Source: Serratia rubidaea (lineage in GTDB: Bacteria; Pseudomonadota; Gammaproteobacteria; Enterobacterales; Enterobacteriaceae). From it: DNA of 64,000 nt. The stretch is from contig LR590463.1 in assembly GCA_901472405.1 (NCBI GenBank), forward strand, positions 1,364,001-1,428,000, read 5' to 3'. The notes below the pieces were generated by a model. It saw only the letters and a list, made by a program, of their open reading frames with translations. It was not told where the DNA came from and did no database searches. Below are positions 17,666-26,369 of this stretch, in pieces (position 1 is the first letter of the stretch; every line of letters starts with the position of its first letter). A program made the position numbers and the translations under genes.

Positions 17666-19132
17666 ATGGAGTCGTTTGATCTCTATATTAACGGGCGGTT
17701 CGAGCCGGGCGCGGCGCGCTTTGACTCGCTGAACCCGGCCACCAACGCCCCCTGGGCCAGCGTGGCGCAAGCGCATGAGGCGGAGGTGGATCGCGCGGTG
17801 GAGGCCGCCTGGCAGGCGTTTCACCGCCCCGAATGGCGTGCGATGACCGCAGGCGCGCGCGGCAAGCTGCTGCTGAAGCTGGCGGATCTGGTGGAGGCCA
17901 ACGCGCCGGAGCTGGCGCGGCTGGAGACGCTGGACAGCGGGAAAATCATCCGCGAAACCCGCGCGCAGATCGCCTATGTGGCGGAGTATTACCGCTATTA
18001 CGCCGGGCTGGCCGACAAAATGGAAGGGCACGTGCTGGCGATCGACAAGCCGGATATGGAAACCTGGGTGCGTCGTGAACCGGTCGGGGTGGTTGCCGCG
18101 GTGATCCCGTGGAACAGCCAGCTGTTTCTGTCGGCGGTGAAGATTGGCCCGGCGATCGCCGCAGGCTGTACGCTGGTGGTGAAGGCCTCCGAGGCCGCGC
18201 CGGCGCCGCTGCTGGCCTTTGCCCGCCTGATCGATCAGGCCGGATTTCCGCCCGGGGTGTGCAATGTGATCACCGGCTTTGCCGAGCGCTGCGCGGCGCC
18301 GCTGACGCGCCACCCGAAGGTGGACCGCATCGCCTTTACCGGCGGCGCGGAAACCGCACGCCATATCGTGCGCAACAGCGCCGAAAATCTGGCCAGCACC
18401 TCGCTGGAGCTGGGCGGCAAATCGCCGTTTATCGTCTTTGACGACGCCGACCTCGACAGCGCCGCCAACGCGCAGGTGGCGGCGATTTTCTCGGCCTCCG
18501 GCCAGAGCTGCGTCGCCGGCTCGCGCCTGCTGGTGGCGGAGAGTGTCAAGGAGGCGCTGCTGGAGCGGCTGGTGGCGAAGGTGCGCGAGATCGTCATCGG
18601 CTGTCCGCAGCAGCCGGAAACTCAGTTCGGCCCGCTGTGCACCGCGCGGCAGAAGGCGCTGATTGAACAGGTGGTCGAACGCTCGCTGGCGCAGGGCGCC
18701 CGGCGGCTGACCGCGTCGGCGCCCATCGACGGTCCCGGCTTTTACTACCCGCCGACCATCCTGGACTGCAGCGGCTGCCCGCAGGCGGAGAGCGTCACGC
18801 GGGAGCTGTTCGGCCCGGTGCTGTCGGTGCTGAGCTTCCGCGATGAAGCCGAGGCGATCGCCCTGGCCAACGCCACGGAGTACGGGCTGGCGGCCGGCGT
18901 GTTTACGCAGAACCTGACCCGCGCCCACCGGGTGACCCGCCAGCTGCGCGCCGGCGTGGTGTGGCTCAATACCTACCGCGCGGTCTCGCCGCTGGCGCCG
19001 TTCGGCGGTTACGGCCAGTCCGGCTTCGGCCGCGAAGGCGGCATGGAGGCGGCGCTGGAGTACACCACCAGCAAAACCGTCTGGTTACGCACCAGCGATG
19101 CGCCCATCGACGACCCCTTCGTGATGCGCTAG
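17666..19132 (+). CDS. NAD(P)-dependent aldehyde dehydrogenase
   Basis: A 488-residue ALDH of the betaine/gamma-aminobutyraldehyde-like class. Catalytic Glu248 lies in STSLELGGKSPF and nucleophile Cys282 in SASGQSCVAGSR; Asn in PWNSQLF and the C-terminal EYGLAAGVFT/GGYGQSGFGREGG are as expected. ATG 17666 is chosen over GTG 17663 because GGAGG is then at proper spacing. It follows the LLM gene by 14 bp and would oxidise the aldehyde formed after ring or C-N cleavage. Confidence 0.92.
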   Translation: MESFDLYINGRFEPGAARFDSLNPATNAPWASVAQAHEAEVDRAVEAAWQAFHRPEWRAMTAGARGKLLLKLADLVEANAPELARLETLDSGKIIRETRAQIAYVAEYYRYYAGLADKMEGHVLAIDKPDMETWVRREPVGVVAAVIPWNSQLFLSAVKIGPAIAAGCTLVVKASEAAPAPLLAFARLIDQAGFPPGVCNVITGFAERCAAPLTRHPKVDRIAFTGGAETARHIVRNSAENLASTSLELGGKSPFIVFDDADLDSAANAQVAAIFSASGQSCVAGSRLLVAESVKEALLERLVAKVREIVIGCPQQPETQFGPLCTARQKALIEQVVERSLAQGARRLTASAPIDGPGFYYPPTILDCSGCPQAESVTRELFGPVLSVLSFRDEAEAIALANATEYGLAAGVFTQNLTRAHRVTRQLRAGVVWLNTYRAVSPLAPFGGYGQSGFGREGGMEAALEYTTSKTVWLRTSDAPIDDPFVMR

Positions 19133-19142
19133 CCGCCCGCTT

Positions 19143-19165
19143 CCCCTCCCGACTCCCGGGAGGGG
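19143..19165 (+). terminator. Hairpin between aldehyde dehydrogenase and permease genes
   Basis: A 9-bp stem CCCCTCCCG/CGGGAGGGG with a 5-nt loop and no T-run. It lies 10 bp after the dehydrogenase stop and may lower permease expression or protect the upstream mRNA. Confidence 0.45.
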
Positions 19166-19218
19166 CTGCCTTACCCTCTACCCGATAAAAACGATAACGG
19201 TGTAAACCGGAGGATGTC

Positions 19219-20613
19219 ATGCGTTCTCAAACACAACCAAACAGCCTGATCGAGGATAAATCCATCGATTACGTGCCGGCCTCGGAGCGTCACGGCGAGG
19301 TAAAAAGCCTGTTCACCCTGTGGTTCTGCACCAATATCGCGCCGCTGGCGGTGGTGACCGGCGCCATCGCCACCCATACGTTCGGGCTGAATATTCTGTC
19401 GGCGATGACGGCGATTATCGCCGGGCATCTGTTCGGCGGCGTCTTTCTGGCGCTGACCTCGGCGCAGGGGCCGCAGGTGGGCATCCCGCAGATGGTGCAG
19501 AGCCGCGCCCAGTTCGGCCGCTACGGCTCGCTGCTGGTGATCGCCTTTACCACGGTGATTTACCTCGGCTTCTTTATCTCGAACATTACCCTGTCCGGCA
19601 AGGTGATCAACAATGTGCTGCCGGCGCTGCCGATCCCGTACGCCACGGTGCTGGGGGCGCTGCTGGCGACCGCCATCGGCGTGGTGGGCTACCGCTTTAT
19701 CCATAAAATCAACAAGCTGGGCGCCTGGATTATGGGCGCGGCGCTGCTGATTGGCATGGTGGTGATGCTGACGCAGCCGCTGCCCGGCGATTTCTGGCTG
19801 CGCGGACGCTTTTCGTTCAGCGGCTGGTTTGCGACGTTTTGCATCGGCGCGGTCTGGCAGATCAGTTTCTCGCCGTATACCTCGGACTATTCCCGCTACC
19901 TGCCCGCCGAGGTGGGGATCCGGCGGCCGTTCCTCTATACCTGGCTGGGGGCCTGCAGCGGCACCATTCTGGCGTTTCTGTTCGGCATGCTGGCGGTCAA
20001 TCTGGTGGGCGGCAACGTCGAGGCGATGGCGGCGGTGCGCCAGGCTACCGGCTGGCTGGGGCCGGTGCTGATGGTGCTGTTCCTGGTCAATATCATCTGC
20101 CATAACGGCATGAATCTCTACGGCGCGGTGCTGTCGCTGATCACCGCGGTGCAGACCTTTATGCCGCGCTGGCAGCCCGACGCCCGGGTGCGGGTGCTGT
20201 TTTCCACGCTGGTGCTGGCGGGGTCGGTGCTGGTGGCGCTGGCGGCGTCGGCCAATTTCGTCAGCTTCTTTATCAATCTGATCCTGGCGCTGATCGCGGT
20301 GCTGATCCCGTGGTGCATGATTAACCTGATCGATTTTTATCTGATCAGCCGGCAGCGCTACGATATCGAGGCGATTTTCCGCGCCGACGGCGGCCGTTAC
20401 GGCCTGCTGAACGGGCGGGTGCTGGCGGTGTACTTCGCCGGCATCGTGGTGCAGCTGCCCTTTATGGAAAACGCCTTTTTCAGCGGGCCATACTCGCAGC
20501 TGGTGCCCGGCGCGGATATCTCCTGGGTGATCAGCCTGGTGGTGACCGGGCTGCTGTATCCGCTGTGCTGCCGGCGCAGCGATCTGCGCCTGGCGGCCGC
20601 GCCGCGCGAATAG
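19219..20613 (+). CDS. NCS1-family cytosine/purine permease
   Basis: A 464-residue membrane protein with about 12 segments, of the cytosine permease (CodB-like) NCS1 group: SERHGEVKSLFTLWFCTNIAPLAVVTG at segment 1, TSAQGPQVGIPQMVQSRAQFGRYGS in the 2-3 region, SFSPYTSDYSRYLP in segment 6. NCS1 carriers import nucleobases, hydantoins, allantoin or vitamin B6/B1-type heterocycles. As last gene of the cluster it suggests that the pathway's substrate is a nitrogen heterocycle taken up from outside (inference). Confidence 0.92.
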   Translation: MRSQTQPNSLIEDKSIDYVPASERHGEVKSLFTLWFCTNIAPLAVVTGAIATHTFGLNILSAMTAIIAGHLFGGVFLALTSAQGPQVGIPQMVQSRAQFGRYGSLLVIAFTTVIYLGFFISNITLSGKVINNVLPALPIPYATVLGALLATAIGVVGYRFIHKINKLGAWIMGAALLIGMVVMLTQPLPGDFWLRGRFSFSGWFATFCIGAVWQISFSPYTSDYSRYLPAEVGIRRPFLYTWLGACSGTILAFLFGMLAVNLVGGNVEAMAAVRQATGWLGPVLMVLFLVNIICHNGMNLYGAVLSLITAVQTFMPRWQPDARVRVLFSTLVLAGSVLVALAASANFVSFFINLILALIAVLIPWCMINLIDFYLISRQRYDIEAIFRADGGRYGLLNGRVLAVYFAGIVVQLPFMENAFFSGPYSQLVPGADISWVISLVVTGLLYPLCCRRSDLRLAAAPRE

Positions 20614-20632
20614 CGGGCGGCAGCGCCGGGCG

Positions 20633-22197
20633 CTACAGCCCCGGCGCTTTCCACAGCGAGGTTGTCAGGCCGTGGTCCACCAGCGTCAGCTGGTCGGCAT
20701 ATACTTCCCGCCAGTTCTCCGTTTGCTGCTGATAGAGCGCATGATGCGCCTCGTTGGGTTGATACTGGCACTCCCAGCGCACCAGACGTTCGCCGGTGGC
20801 CGCCAGGTCGTCAAACAGCCCGGCGCCGACGCCGGCGGCGATGGCGCAGCCCAGCGCGGTGGCCTCTTTCACCACCGGCACCCGCACCGGCAGCCCGGTG
20901 ACGTCGCTGAGGATCTGGCTCCATAGCTTGCCTTTCGCGCCGCCGCCGGCAAACACCAGCGCCGGCGGCTGAACGCCGGAAAACTGTGCGATCTGCGCCA
21001 GATTGCAGGCGGCGACGATCGCCGCGTTCTCCTCCAGCGCACGGAACAGCGTCTGCTTGTTACAGCGCTGCGGATCCAGCGACATATTGATAAAGGAGGG
21101 CGCCGCGTGATACCAGCTTTTAAAATGCATGGCGTCGGAAAAGATCGGCATCACGCCGTAGGCGCCGGGGGCACCCGCGCCGCCATCTCTTCCAGCAGCG
21201 TATAGGCGTCGACCCCCAGCCGCTCGGCCAGCAGCTTTTCCTCGGCGCAGAAGGCGTCGCGGAACCAGCGCATGGTCAGGCCGGTGAAGAAGCTGATCGC
21301 TTCGGCCTGCGCCATACCGGGGATCACGTGCGGGTTAATGCGGATATTCATCGCCGGATCGGTCTGCGGCTGCGGCAGATTGACGATCTGCTGCCAGAAG
21401 GTGCCGCCCAGCACCGCGGTCTGTCCGGCCTGCACCACGCCCAGCCCCAGACAGCCGAGCTGCACGTCGCCGCCGCCCATCACCACCGGCGTGCCGGCCG
21501 CCAGGCCGCATTGCCGCGCGGCCGTGTCGGTGACGCGCCCCAGCAGGCTGCCGGTCTCTTTGACCGGCGACAGCAGGTCGGCGCGCAGGCCGGCCATATC
21601 CAGCAGCGCCGGCCGCCAGTCGCGGCGGGTCAGATCCAGCATGCCGGTGGTGCCGGCGTTGGAGGGATCCACCGCCAGTTCGCCGCTGAGCCGGTTGGCC
21701 AGCCAGTCGCTGATCATGGTCATCGTCGCCGCCCGGCGGTAGATATCCGGGCGATGGTGCGCCAGCCACAGCAGGCGCGGCATGGCGCTCAGCGCCAGCG
21801 TCTGGCCGGAGTAGCTGTAGACTTCCTGCTCAAACTGATGGTTATGCAGCTCTTTCAGCTCGCTCACCTCGCGGCTGGCGCGGGCGTCGACGTTGGCGCA
21901 GGCCCAGATGGCGTCGCCGTTGCGGTCGTACAGGACGATGCCCTCGCGCATTGAGCAGCAGGCGACGGCGCGGATATCGCCCGGCCCGGCGTCGGCGCGT
22001 TCAAGCGCCTGCTGAATACAGCGGCAGGTGAGCCGCCAGTTATCGGTCAGATCGAACTCCATGGAGCCGGGCACGTCCGGCAGCGCCAGATGGCGCCACT
22101 CCGCCTGTCCGTAAGCGATTTGTTGGCCCGCCAGATCGAAAATCACCGCCCGGATGCTGCCGGTCCCTGCGTCTAATGCCATCAACAAGTTGCGCAT
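20633..22197 (-). pseudogene. lsrK: Autoinducer-2 kinase LsrK, frameshifted
   Basis: From ATG 22197 the frame gives an FGGY kinase closely matching E. coli LsrK ([59 protein letters not shown] split along the chain, [26 protein letters not shown]). Near 21165 the expected [14 protein letters not shown] is broken by a missing G in a GGG run; the second frame then runs to the stop at 20633 and ends [14 protein letters not shown] as in LsrK. Full length about 521 residues. LsrK phosphorylates AI-2 (DPD) in the cytoplasm to the form that LsrR senses. It faces lsrG but the other lsr genes are absent. Confidence 0.9.
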
Positions 22198-22379
22198 AAT
22201 TCACACTCTTCGCCCGCCAGATCTTAACTATAGATGGCGTTGGCGGCCGGCGCGGGGGCGCAGGCGGGGGCGCGCTGACAGAACTGTGAGGTGCGCTGCA
22301 AAATCGGCGCGGCGCGGCGGCAATTGCGGCGCGGACGCCTAGGATTGGGGAATCACCCCGCGCACTTTAAGGAGCCGTT

Positions 22380-22673
22380 ATGCACGTCACGCTGGTGGAA
22401 ATCAATGTAAAGCCGGATAAGGTGGAGGAATTTATCGAGGTGTTTCGCGCCAACCATCTGGGGGCGATCGCCGAGCCGGGCAATCTGCGTTTTGACGTGT
22501 TGCAGGATGAAACCATTCCGACGCGTTTCTATATTTACGAGGCCTACCGCGACCAGCAGGCGGTGGATGCGCATAAGCAAACGCCGCACTATCTGCAGTG
22601 TGTGGAACGGCTGGAGACGCTGATGACCGGCCCGCGCAAGAAAACCACCTTTATTGGCCTGATGCCGGCTTAA
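22380..22673 (+). CDS. lsrG: Phospho-AI-2 isomerase LsrG
   Basis: A 97-residue ABM-fold protein nearly matching E. coli LsrG ([70 protein letters not shown]). It isomerises phospho-DPD, ending the AI-2 signal. Clean ribosome site TAAGGAG. In E. coli lsrG is the sixth gene of lsrACDBFG; here it stands alone, 182 bp from the lsrK start and divergent to it. No ABC transporter, lsrF or lsrR lies in between. Confidence 0.93.
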   Translation: MHVTLVEINVKPDKVEEFIEVFRANHLGAIAEPGNLRFDVLQDETIPTRFYIYEAYRDQQAVDAHKQTPHYLQCVERLETLMTGPRKKTTFIGLMPA

Positions 22674-22679
22674 AAGAAT

Positions 22680-22701
22680 GGGCAGCCGCACGCGGCTGCC
22701 C
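22680..22701. terminator. Bidirectional hairpin between lsrG and the lipoprotein operon
   Basis: A 9-bp perfect stem GGGCAGCCG/CGGCTGCCC with a CACG loop lies in the 36-bp gap between two converging genes, preceded by an A-rich stretch. It probably serves both transcripts. Confidence 0.6.
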
Positions 22702-22709
22702 GTATCAGG

Positions 22710-23366
22710 TTAACGCTGGCTGGCGTAATGCGGCGAGCGCGGCCCATACAGGATGGCGCCGTCACGACCGGCGGACAGCAGGCGGGTATTGGCGATAGCG
22801 CCGATATCATAGCCTTTGTCGCTGAGCGTATTGGCGATTTGCGAGATGGCCGCGCTGATCACCATACTGAGCAGACCGCCGCCGTTGTTATTGTTGTTTT
22901 CGCTGCTGGAGGCCGTTGCGCCGCCAGACCACAGCAGCTTGCCGGAACGCAGGTCGAGCAGGCGTGCTTTCACGGTCACGCGAGTTTCGCTGTCGATCAC
23001 CTTATAGCTGGTGCCGTACTGCGCAATATCCAGATACAGCACCGCGTCGGCGCCGAAGATCTGATGCAGCTTCGGCAGACTGACGGTGCGGATATCGTTG
23101 GCGTTGCTCAGACCGTTTTGCTGGAAGGTTTCTTCAACGACCGCGACCGGGAAGACGTAATAGCCGGCTTCGGCCAGCGGCAGGGTGGCGGTGGACAGCA
23201 CGCTGTGGCTGGCCTTGACGTCCGGCGACAGGTTGACCGGCGGCGGCACCAGAATCGATTTTGGTTTGCTTTCGTGAAACGCCGTATAGTCATACGGCGC
23301 TTTCTTGGCGCAGCCGCTTAGCAGCAGCACCGCCGTCGCGGCAATTAAACCGAGTATCCGTTTCAT
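22710..23366 (-). CDS. DUF799 (GNA1162-like) lipoprotein
   Basis: A 218-residue lipoprotein: signal peptide with lipobox LLLSGC, Cys19. It matches DUF799/GNA1162 (SKPKSILVPPPVNLSPDVKAS, FPVAVVEETFQQNGL, GADAVLYLDIAQYG, LWSGGA). An Asn-rich linker SSENNNNNGGG lies near residue 155. Third gene of a CsgG-DUF4810-DUF799 operon; its start overlaps the previous stop by 4 bp (ATGA). The family has a TolB/anticodon-like fold and is thought to act in the outer membrane, in transport or assembly with the two partners. Confidence 0.88.
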   Translation of the reverse strand: MKRILGLIAATAVLLLSGCAKKAPYDYTAFHESKPKSILVPPPVNLSPDVKASHSVLSTATLPLAEAGYYVFPVAVVEETFQQNGLSNANDIRTVSLPKLHQIFGADAVLYLDIAQYGTSYKVIDSETRVTVKARLLDLRSGKLLWSGGATASSSENNNNNGGGLLSMVISAAISQIANTLSDKGYDIGAIANTRLLSAGRDGAILYGPRSPHYASQR

Positions 23367-23719
23367 TTAAAACTCCCTTTATCCTTGGCCATCAGGAAAT
23401 CCATAAACTGGGCGGACTCCGGGAACAGACGTTTTTCCGTATTGAATTCGGCGAAAGCCTGATCCGGGCGGCCGCTTTTGGCATACAGCAGGCCCAGCTG
23501 CGCATGCAAACCGGGCGGCACCGCTTTATTTTTGGCGCGCGAGGTTTCAATGGTCTGATTTAATGCGGTAATTTGCTGCTCAGAACTAACGCCATCCTGT
23601 TGATAGTACTGATAAACTGTAGTCTGATAATTATCCCAATTGTACAGCGTTTTTGGCGCAGCGCAGCCGGCCAGCAGGGTTGCCGCCAGCAGCACCCCGC
23701 TTATATTTTTTATGGTCAT
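23363..23719 (-). CDS. DUF4810-family lipoprotein
   Basis: A 118-residue lipoprotein with signal peptide and lipobox LLAGC (Cys19), followed by LYNWDNYQTTVYQYYQQDG, typical of DUF4810, and a TPR-like C-terminal half (PGLHAQLGLLYAKSGRPDQAFAEFNTEK). Middle gene of the three-lipoprotein operon, 17 bp after the CsgG-like gene and overlapping the DUF799 gene by 4 bp. The conserved order of these three suggests one complex. Confidence 0.87.
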   Translation of the reverse strand: MTIKNISGVLLAATLLAGCAAPKTLYNWDNYQTTVYQYYQQDGVSSEQQITALNQTIETSRAKNKAVPPGLHAQLGLLYAKSGRPDQAFAEFNTEKRLFPESAQFMDFLMAKDKGSFK

Positions 23720-23736
23720 GATTTTGTACTAATCCG

Positions 23737-24408
23737 TTAGTGGGTTGGGCGCCATGCGCCGTTTTCAATCGCCGTCACCAAATTATTTACCGCTTCGCGT
23801 ACCGCTAAATCCAGCACCTTGCCGTTCAGGGTTGAATCGTAGCTGGCGGTGCCGCCAAAACCGATGATCTCACGGTTCGACAGGCTGTATTCGCCGGCGC
23901 CCTGGGTGGAGTAAACCACTTCGGAAGTCTGAACGTTAACAACATTCAGGTTTACCTTGGCGTACGCAACCTGCGATTTACCCCGGCCGAGAATGCCCCA
24001 CAGCTGGTGGTCGCCCACTTCCTTGCGACCAAATTCGGTTACGTCGCCGGTGATTACGTAGTTGGCGCCTTTCAGCGTCTGTTTTTGTCCTTTCAGGCCG
24101 GCTTCGGTCTTCAGTTCATCCATATTGGCGCGATCGAGCACGTTAAAACGGCCGGTCTGCTGCAGGTGAGTGATCAGAATGGTTTTCGACTGATTGCCCA
24201 GGCGATCGACGCCATCGGAGAAGATGCCGTTCATATAGCTGGAACGGTTATCAAACTTACCGACGGCGATCGGGCTGCGCGGGCCTTGGTATTGGCTCTG
24301 GTAGGATGCGACTTTCGGCACTTCCAGCGAACGGGACGATTCCGTTGCGCAGCCGGTCAACAGCGTGACGGAAAGGGCAAGAGAACCCAGTACGAGTGAT
24401 TTTTTCAT
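23737..24408 (-). CDS. CsgG/HfaB-family outer-membrane lipoprotein
   Basis: A 223-residue CsgG-domain lipoprotein (lipobox LLTGC, Cys19): SPIAVGKFDNRSS, TILITHLQQTGRFNVLDRANMDELKTE in two parts, GANYVITGDVTEFGRKEVG, YAKVNLNVVNVQTSEVVYSTQGAGEY. CsgG forms the curli secretion pore, but no curli genes are here; this shorter member belongs to the CsgG-DUF4810-DUF799 set found in many Gram-negatives. Its ribosome site AAGGAGAG lies rather far from the ATG (about 14 nt). First gene of the operon, with its promoter in the 250-bp gap shared with the MarR-GNAT gene. Confidence 0.88.
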   Translation of the reverse strand: MKKSLVLGSLALSVTLLTGCATESSRSLEVPKVASYQSQYQGPRSPIAVGKFDNRSSYMNGIFSDGVDRLGNQSKTILITHLQQTGRFNVLDRANMDELKTEAGLKGQKQTLKGANYVITGDVTEFGRKEVGDHQLWGILGRGKSQVAYAKVNLNVVNVQTSEVVYSTQGAGEYSLSNREIIGFGGTASYDSTLNGKVLDLAVREAVNNLVTAIENGAWRPTH

Positions 24409-24660
24409 GTAAATGAAATCTCTCCTTGATGATAAAGATACGGCAACTTTGCCAATAATAAATGTCGGAAAATCCGGCGGTTGCCGGCTTTCAACGCGCG
24501 CATTCTAGCAGAAGCGGCGGGGCGTTAATCGCTGGAATAACGTTTATGAATGAAATAAATCCCTTCACCTATTTATGGTTATGCGTTATGTTGAAGTGAA
24601 TTAGGTAACACTATCAACTAAATTTACGCTGCAATAAACGTGTCTGGGGAAGAAAATACG

Positions 24661-25575
24661 ATGGAGATCCGGGAATTCAGGGCGCTGTCGCGCCGTCTGG
24701 TGCGTGAACTGGGGATGTTGAACAAGCAGAGCAACGGTTCGCGCTTTTCGCCGCTGCAGATTCACCTGATGATTGAAATCAAGGCGCAGCCGCTGGGGGT
24801 GATGGAGCTGGCCGCCAAACTGTGTATCGATAAGGCCAGCGCCAGCCGGGCGCTGCGCTCGCTGGTCAGCGCGGAGATGATTGAGACGGTGGAGCACCCG
24901 CATGATAAACGCCACAGCCTGCACCGCCTGACCAAACAGGGGAAACGCACCCTGGCGCTGATCGACAGCGACGCCGATAACTTTATGCAGGAGGCGCTGG
25001 CGCAGCTGGATGATGATGAGCGGGCGGCGACGGTGGCGATGATGCGCAAGTTCAGCGGCGCGCTGGCCGGCGCGCGCAAGCAGCGGCAGGCGCAGCTGCG
25101 GGTGCGGCCAATCTGCGCCGCAGACGATGCGGCGATGGCGCAGGTGATCCGCGACTGTTTTCGTGAATACGGCATGGACACCATGGAGGGCGTCAGCCTG
25201 CACGATCCGGATCTGGATCGGCTGACGGAGGTTTACCGCCGCAGCGGCGGCCATTACTGGGTGGTGGAGCTGCAGGGGCAAGTGGTGGGGGGCGCAGGCA
25301 TTGCGCCGCTGGCCGGCGAAGAGGCGGATTACTGCGAGCTGCAGAAACTGTTCTTCAAACCGGAAATCCGCGGGCTGGGGATGGCGCGCTATATGGTGGT
25401 GCAGGCGATGCGTACGGCGCGGGCGGCTGGGTACCGCTACTGCTATCTGGAAACTACCGAACAGCTGAAAGAAGCGCTCGGGCTGTATCAGTCGCTGGGC
25501 TTTACGCTGCTCAGCGAGCGGCGCGGCGACACCGGCCACCACGGCTGTCCTATCTATATGCTGAAGCCGCTGTAA
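24661..25575 (+). CDS. MarR-type HTH / GNAT acetyltransferase fusion
   Basis: A 304-residue two-domain protein. Residues 1-145 are a MarR winged helix (LQIHLMIEIKAQPLGVMELAAKLCIDKASASRALRSLV, VEHPHDKRHSLHRLTKQGKRTLALI in the wing). Residues 150-304 are a GNAT acetyltransferase (LRVRPICAADDAAMAQVIRD, GLGMARYMVVQAMRTARAAGYRYCYLETT, ALGLYQSLGFTLLSER). ATG 24661 has GGGGAAG upstream and is preferred to the GTG at 24640. The fusion is a known family whose targets are mostly unstudied. Whether it controls the divergent lipoprotein operon is open. Confidence 0.9.
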   Translation: MEIREFRALSRRLVRELGMLNKQSNGSRFSPLQIHLMIEIKAQPLGVMELAAKLCIDKASASRALRSLVSAEMIETVEHPHDKRHSLHRLTKQGKRTLALIDSDADNFMQEALAQLDDDERAATVAMMRKFSGALAGARKQRQAQLRVRPICAADDAAMAQVIRDCFREYGMDTMEGVSLHDPDLDRLTEVYRRSGGHYWVVELQGQVVGGAGIAPLAGEEADYCELQKLFFKPEIRGLGMARYMVVQAMRTARAAGYRYCYLETTEQLKEALGLYQSLGFTLLSERRGDTGHHGCPIYMLKPL

Positions 25576-25600
25576 GGCCGTACCTTCCCGCAGCAACGCA

Positions 25601-25626
25601 AAAGGCGGCTTACGCCGCCTCTTTGC
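25601..25626. terminator. Bidirectional terminator between MarR-GNAT and DUF1471 genes
   Basis: A 7-bp stem AGGCGGC/GCCGCCT with TTAC loop, flanked by AAAA on the left and CTTT on the right, lies between two converging genes, so it can work in both directions. Confidence 0.65.
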
Positions 25627-25643
25627 ATCTCAGACTCTGACGA

Positions 25644-25901
25644 TTAGTTATAGATAATCGCGGTGCCGTGCATTTTGTTGTTACCGGTCGTCGAGGTGAT
25701 CTGGAAGGATTTAGCCCCGGCTTTATCGGCTTCTGCCGCCAGTTTGTTTTCCAGGCTGGTCAGGTTGGTTGCGCCACCGGCGTTAACTACGCCGACTTTC
25801 TGCATATTTGCCGGCTGGCTGTCTACCAGTTCAGCGGCAAAGCTGCCGAATGATACGGTGGCAAGGGCAACGGCGGCGATGGTCATTTTCAGGCTTTTCA
25901 T
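25644..25901 (-). CDS. DUF1471 (YdgH/BhsA/McbA-like) small periplasmic protein
   Basis: An 85-residue protein with a signal peptide (cleavage after FGSFA-AE, about residue 23) and one DUF1471 domain (VGVVNAGGATNLTSLENKLAAEADKAGAKSFQITS, then GTAIIYN). Members are stress- or biofilm-linked periplasmic proteins of Enterobacterales. Start chosen at MKSLKMT, with AGGAAAGAAG upstream. Its upstream region carries a 25-bp sequence nearly repeated before the TetR gene, so it is probably a TetR target. Confidence 0.9.
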   Translation of the reverse strand: MKSLKMTIAAVALATVSFGSFAAELVDSQPANMQKVGVVNAGGATNLTSLENKLAAEADKAGAKSFQITSTTGNNKMHGTAIIYN

Positions 25902-25960
25902 AATCTTCTTTCCTATCATAAGTTGAATATGGTTGTTGTTTCGCTGAGCGTTAAATTAAT

Positions 25961-25985
25961 TAACGATCGATAATTTAATGTTAGT
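25961..25985. promoter_or_regulatory. Operator-like 25-mer, copy 1 (DUF1471 promoter)
   Basis: Begins TAACGATCGATAA and ends AATGTTAGT. It matches the copy at 26370-26394 in 22 of 25 positions and has TAAC/GTTA outer half-sites. It lies about 60 bp upstream of the DUF1471 start. Confidence 0.5.
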
Positions 25986-26369
25986 GTGACCCAGGTCACT
26001 TTGCAAGCATTTTTTTAATGTTCATTAATTAAATTGTTGCGGCCGTATTTCCGGCGGCCGGCGTGGTGCGGCATAAAATTCTTCAATATATTGTTATAAA
26101 AAGGTTTTCCCTGGCGCTGGCGACCTCTGGTGCCGTTGACCTCGCTGCGGTTCAGCGCGTGCGGCGTGGTAAATTGCCGTTCGGGGCGCTCGGTCATCGC
26201 CGCCGGCGCGGTTTTTTATCGCAACGACAGACTGCGACAGCGCAGTCATCCCGCCGTTGGCAACCGGGCGGGTATCGCTATCACAGGAAATTATTTTAGT
26301 TATTTCAATTGATTGTGCTTTTATAAGGGCGTATTAACAACAACGTTGATGTGAACGGCGGTATATAGA

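Noticed and set aside
16626..18928. Long minus-strand frames opposite the LLM and aldehyde dehydrogenase genes
   Set aside because: Same reason: the plus strand carries clear enzyme motifs and the antisense products are low-complexity and basic.
14849..20613. Calling the catabolic cluster a rut (pyrimidine) operon
   Set aside because: The isochorismatase RutB and the RidA-like RutC are missing, the LLM enzyme does not read as RutA, and an aldehyde dehydrogenase and DUF1185 gene are present.
20633..22197. Annotating the FGGY kinase as xylulokinase
   Set aside because: The sequence follows LsrK closely from N- to C-terminus, and lsrG is the divergent neighbour.
23737..24408. Curli secretion gene csgG
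   Set aside because: The protein is shorter than CsgG, no csgA-F genes are present, and the partners are DUF4810 and DUF799 lipoproteins.
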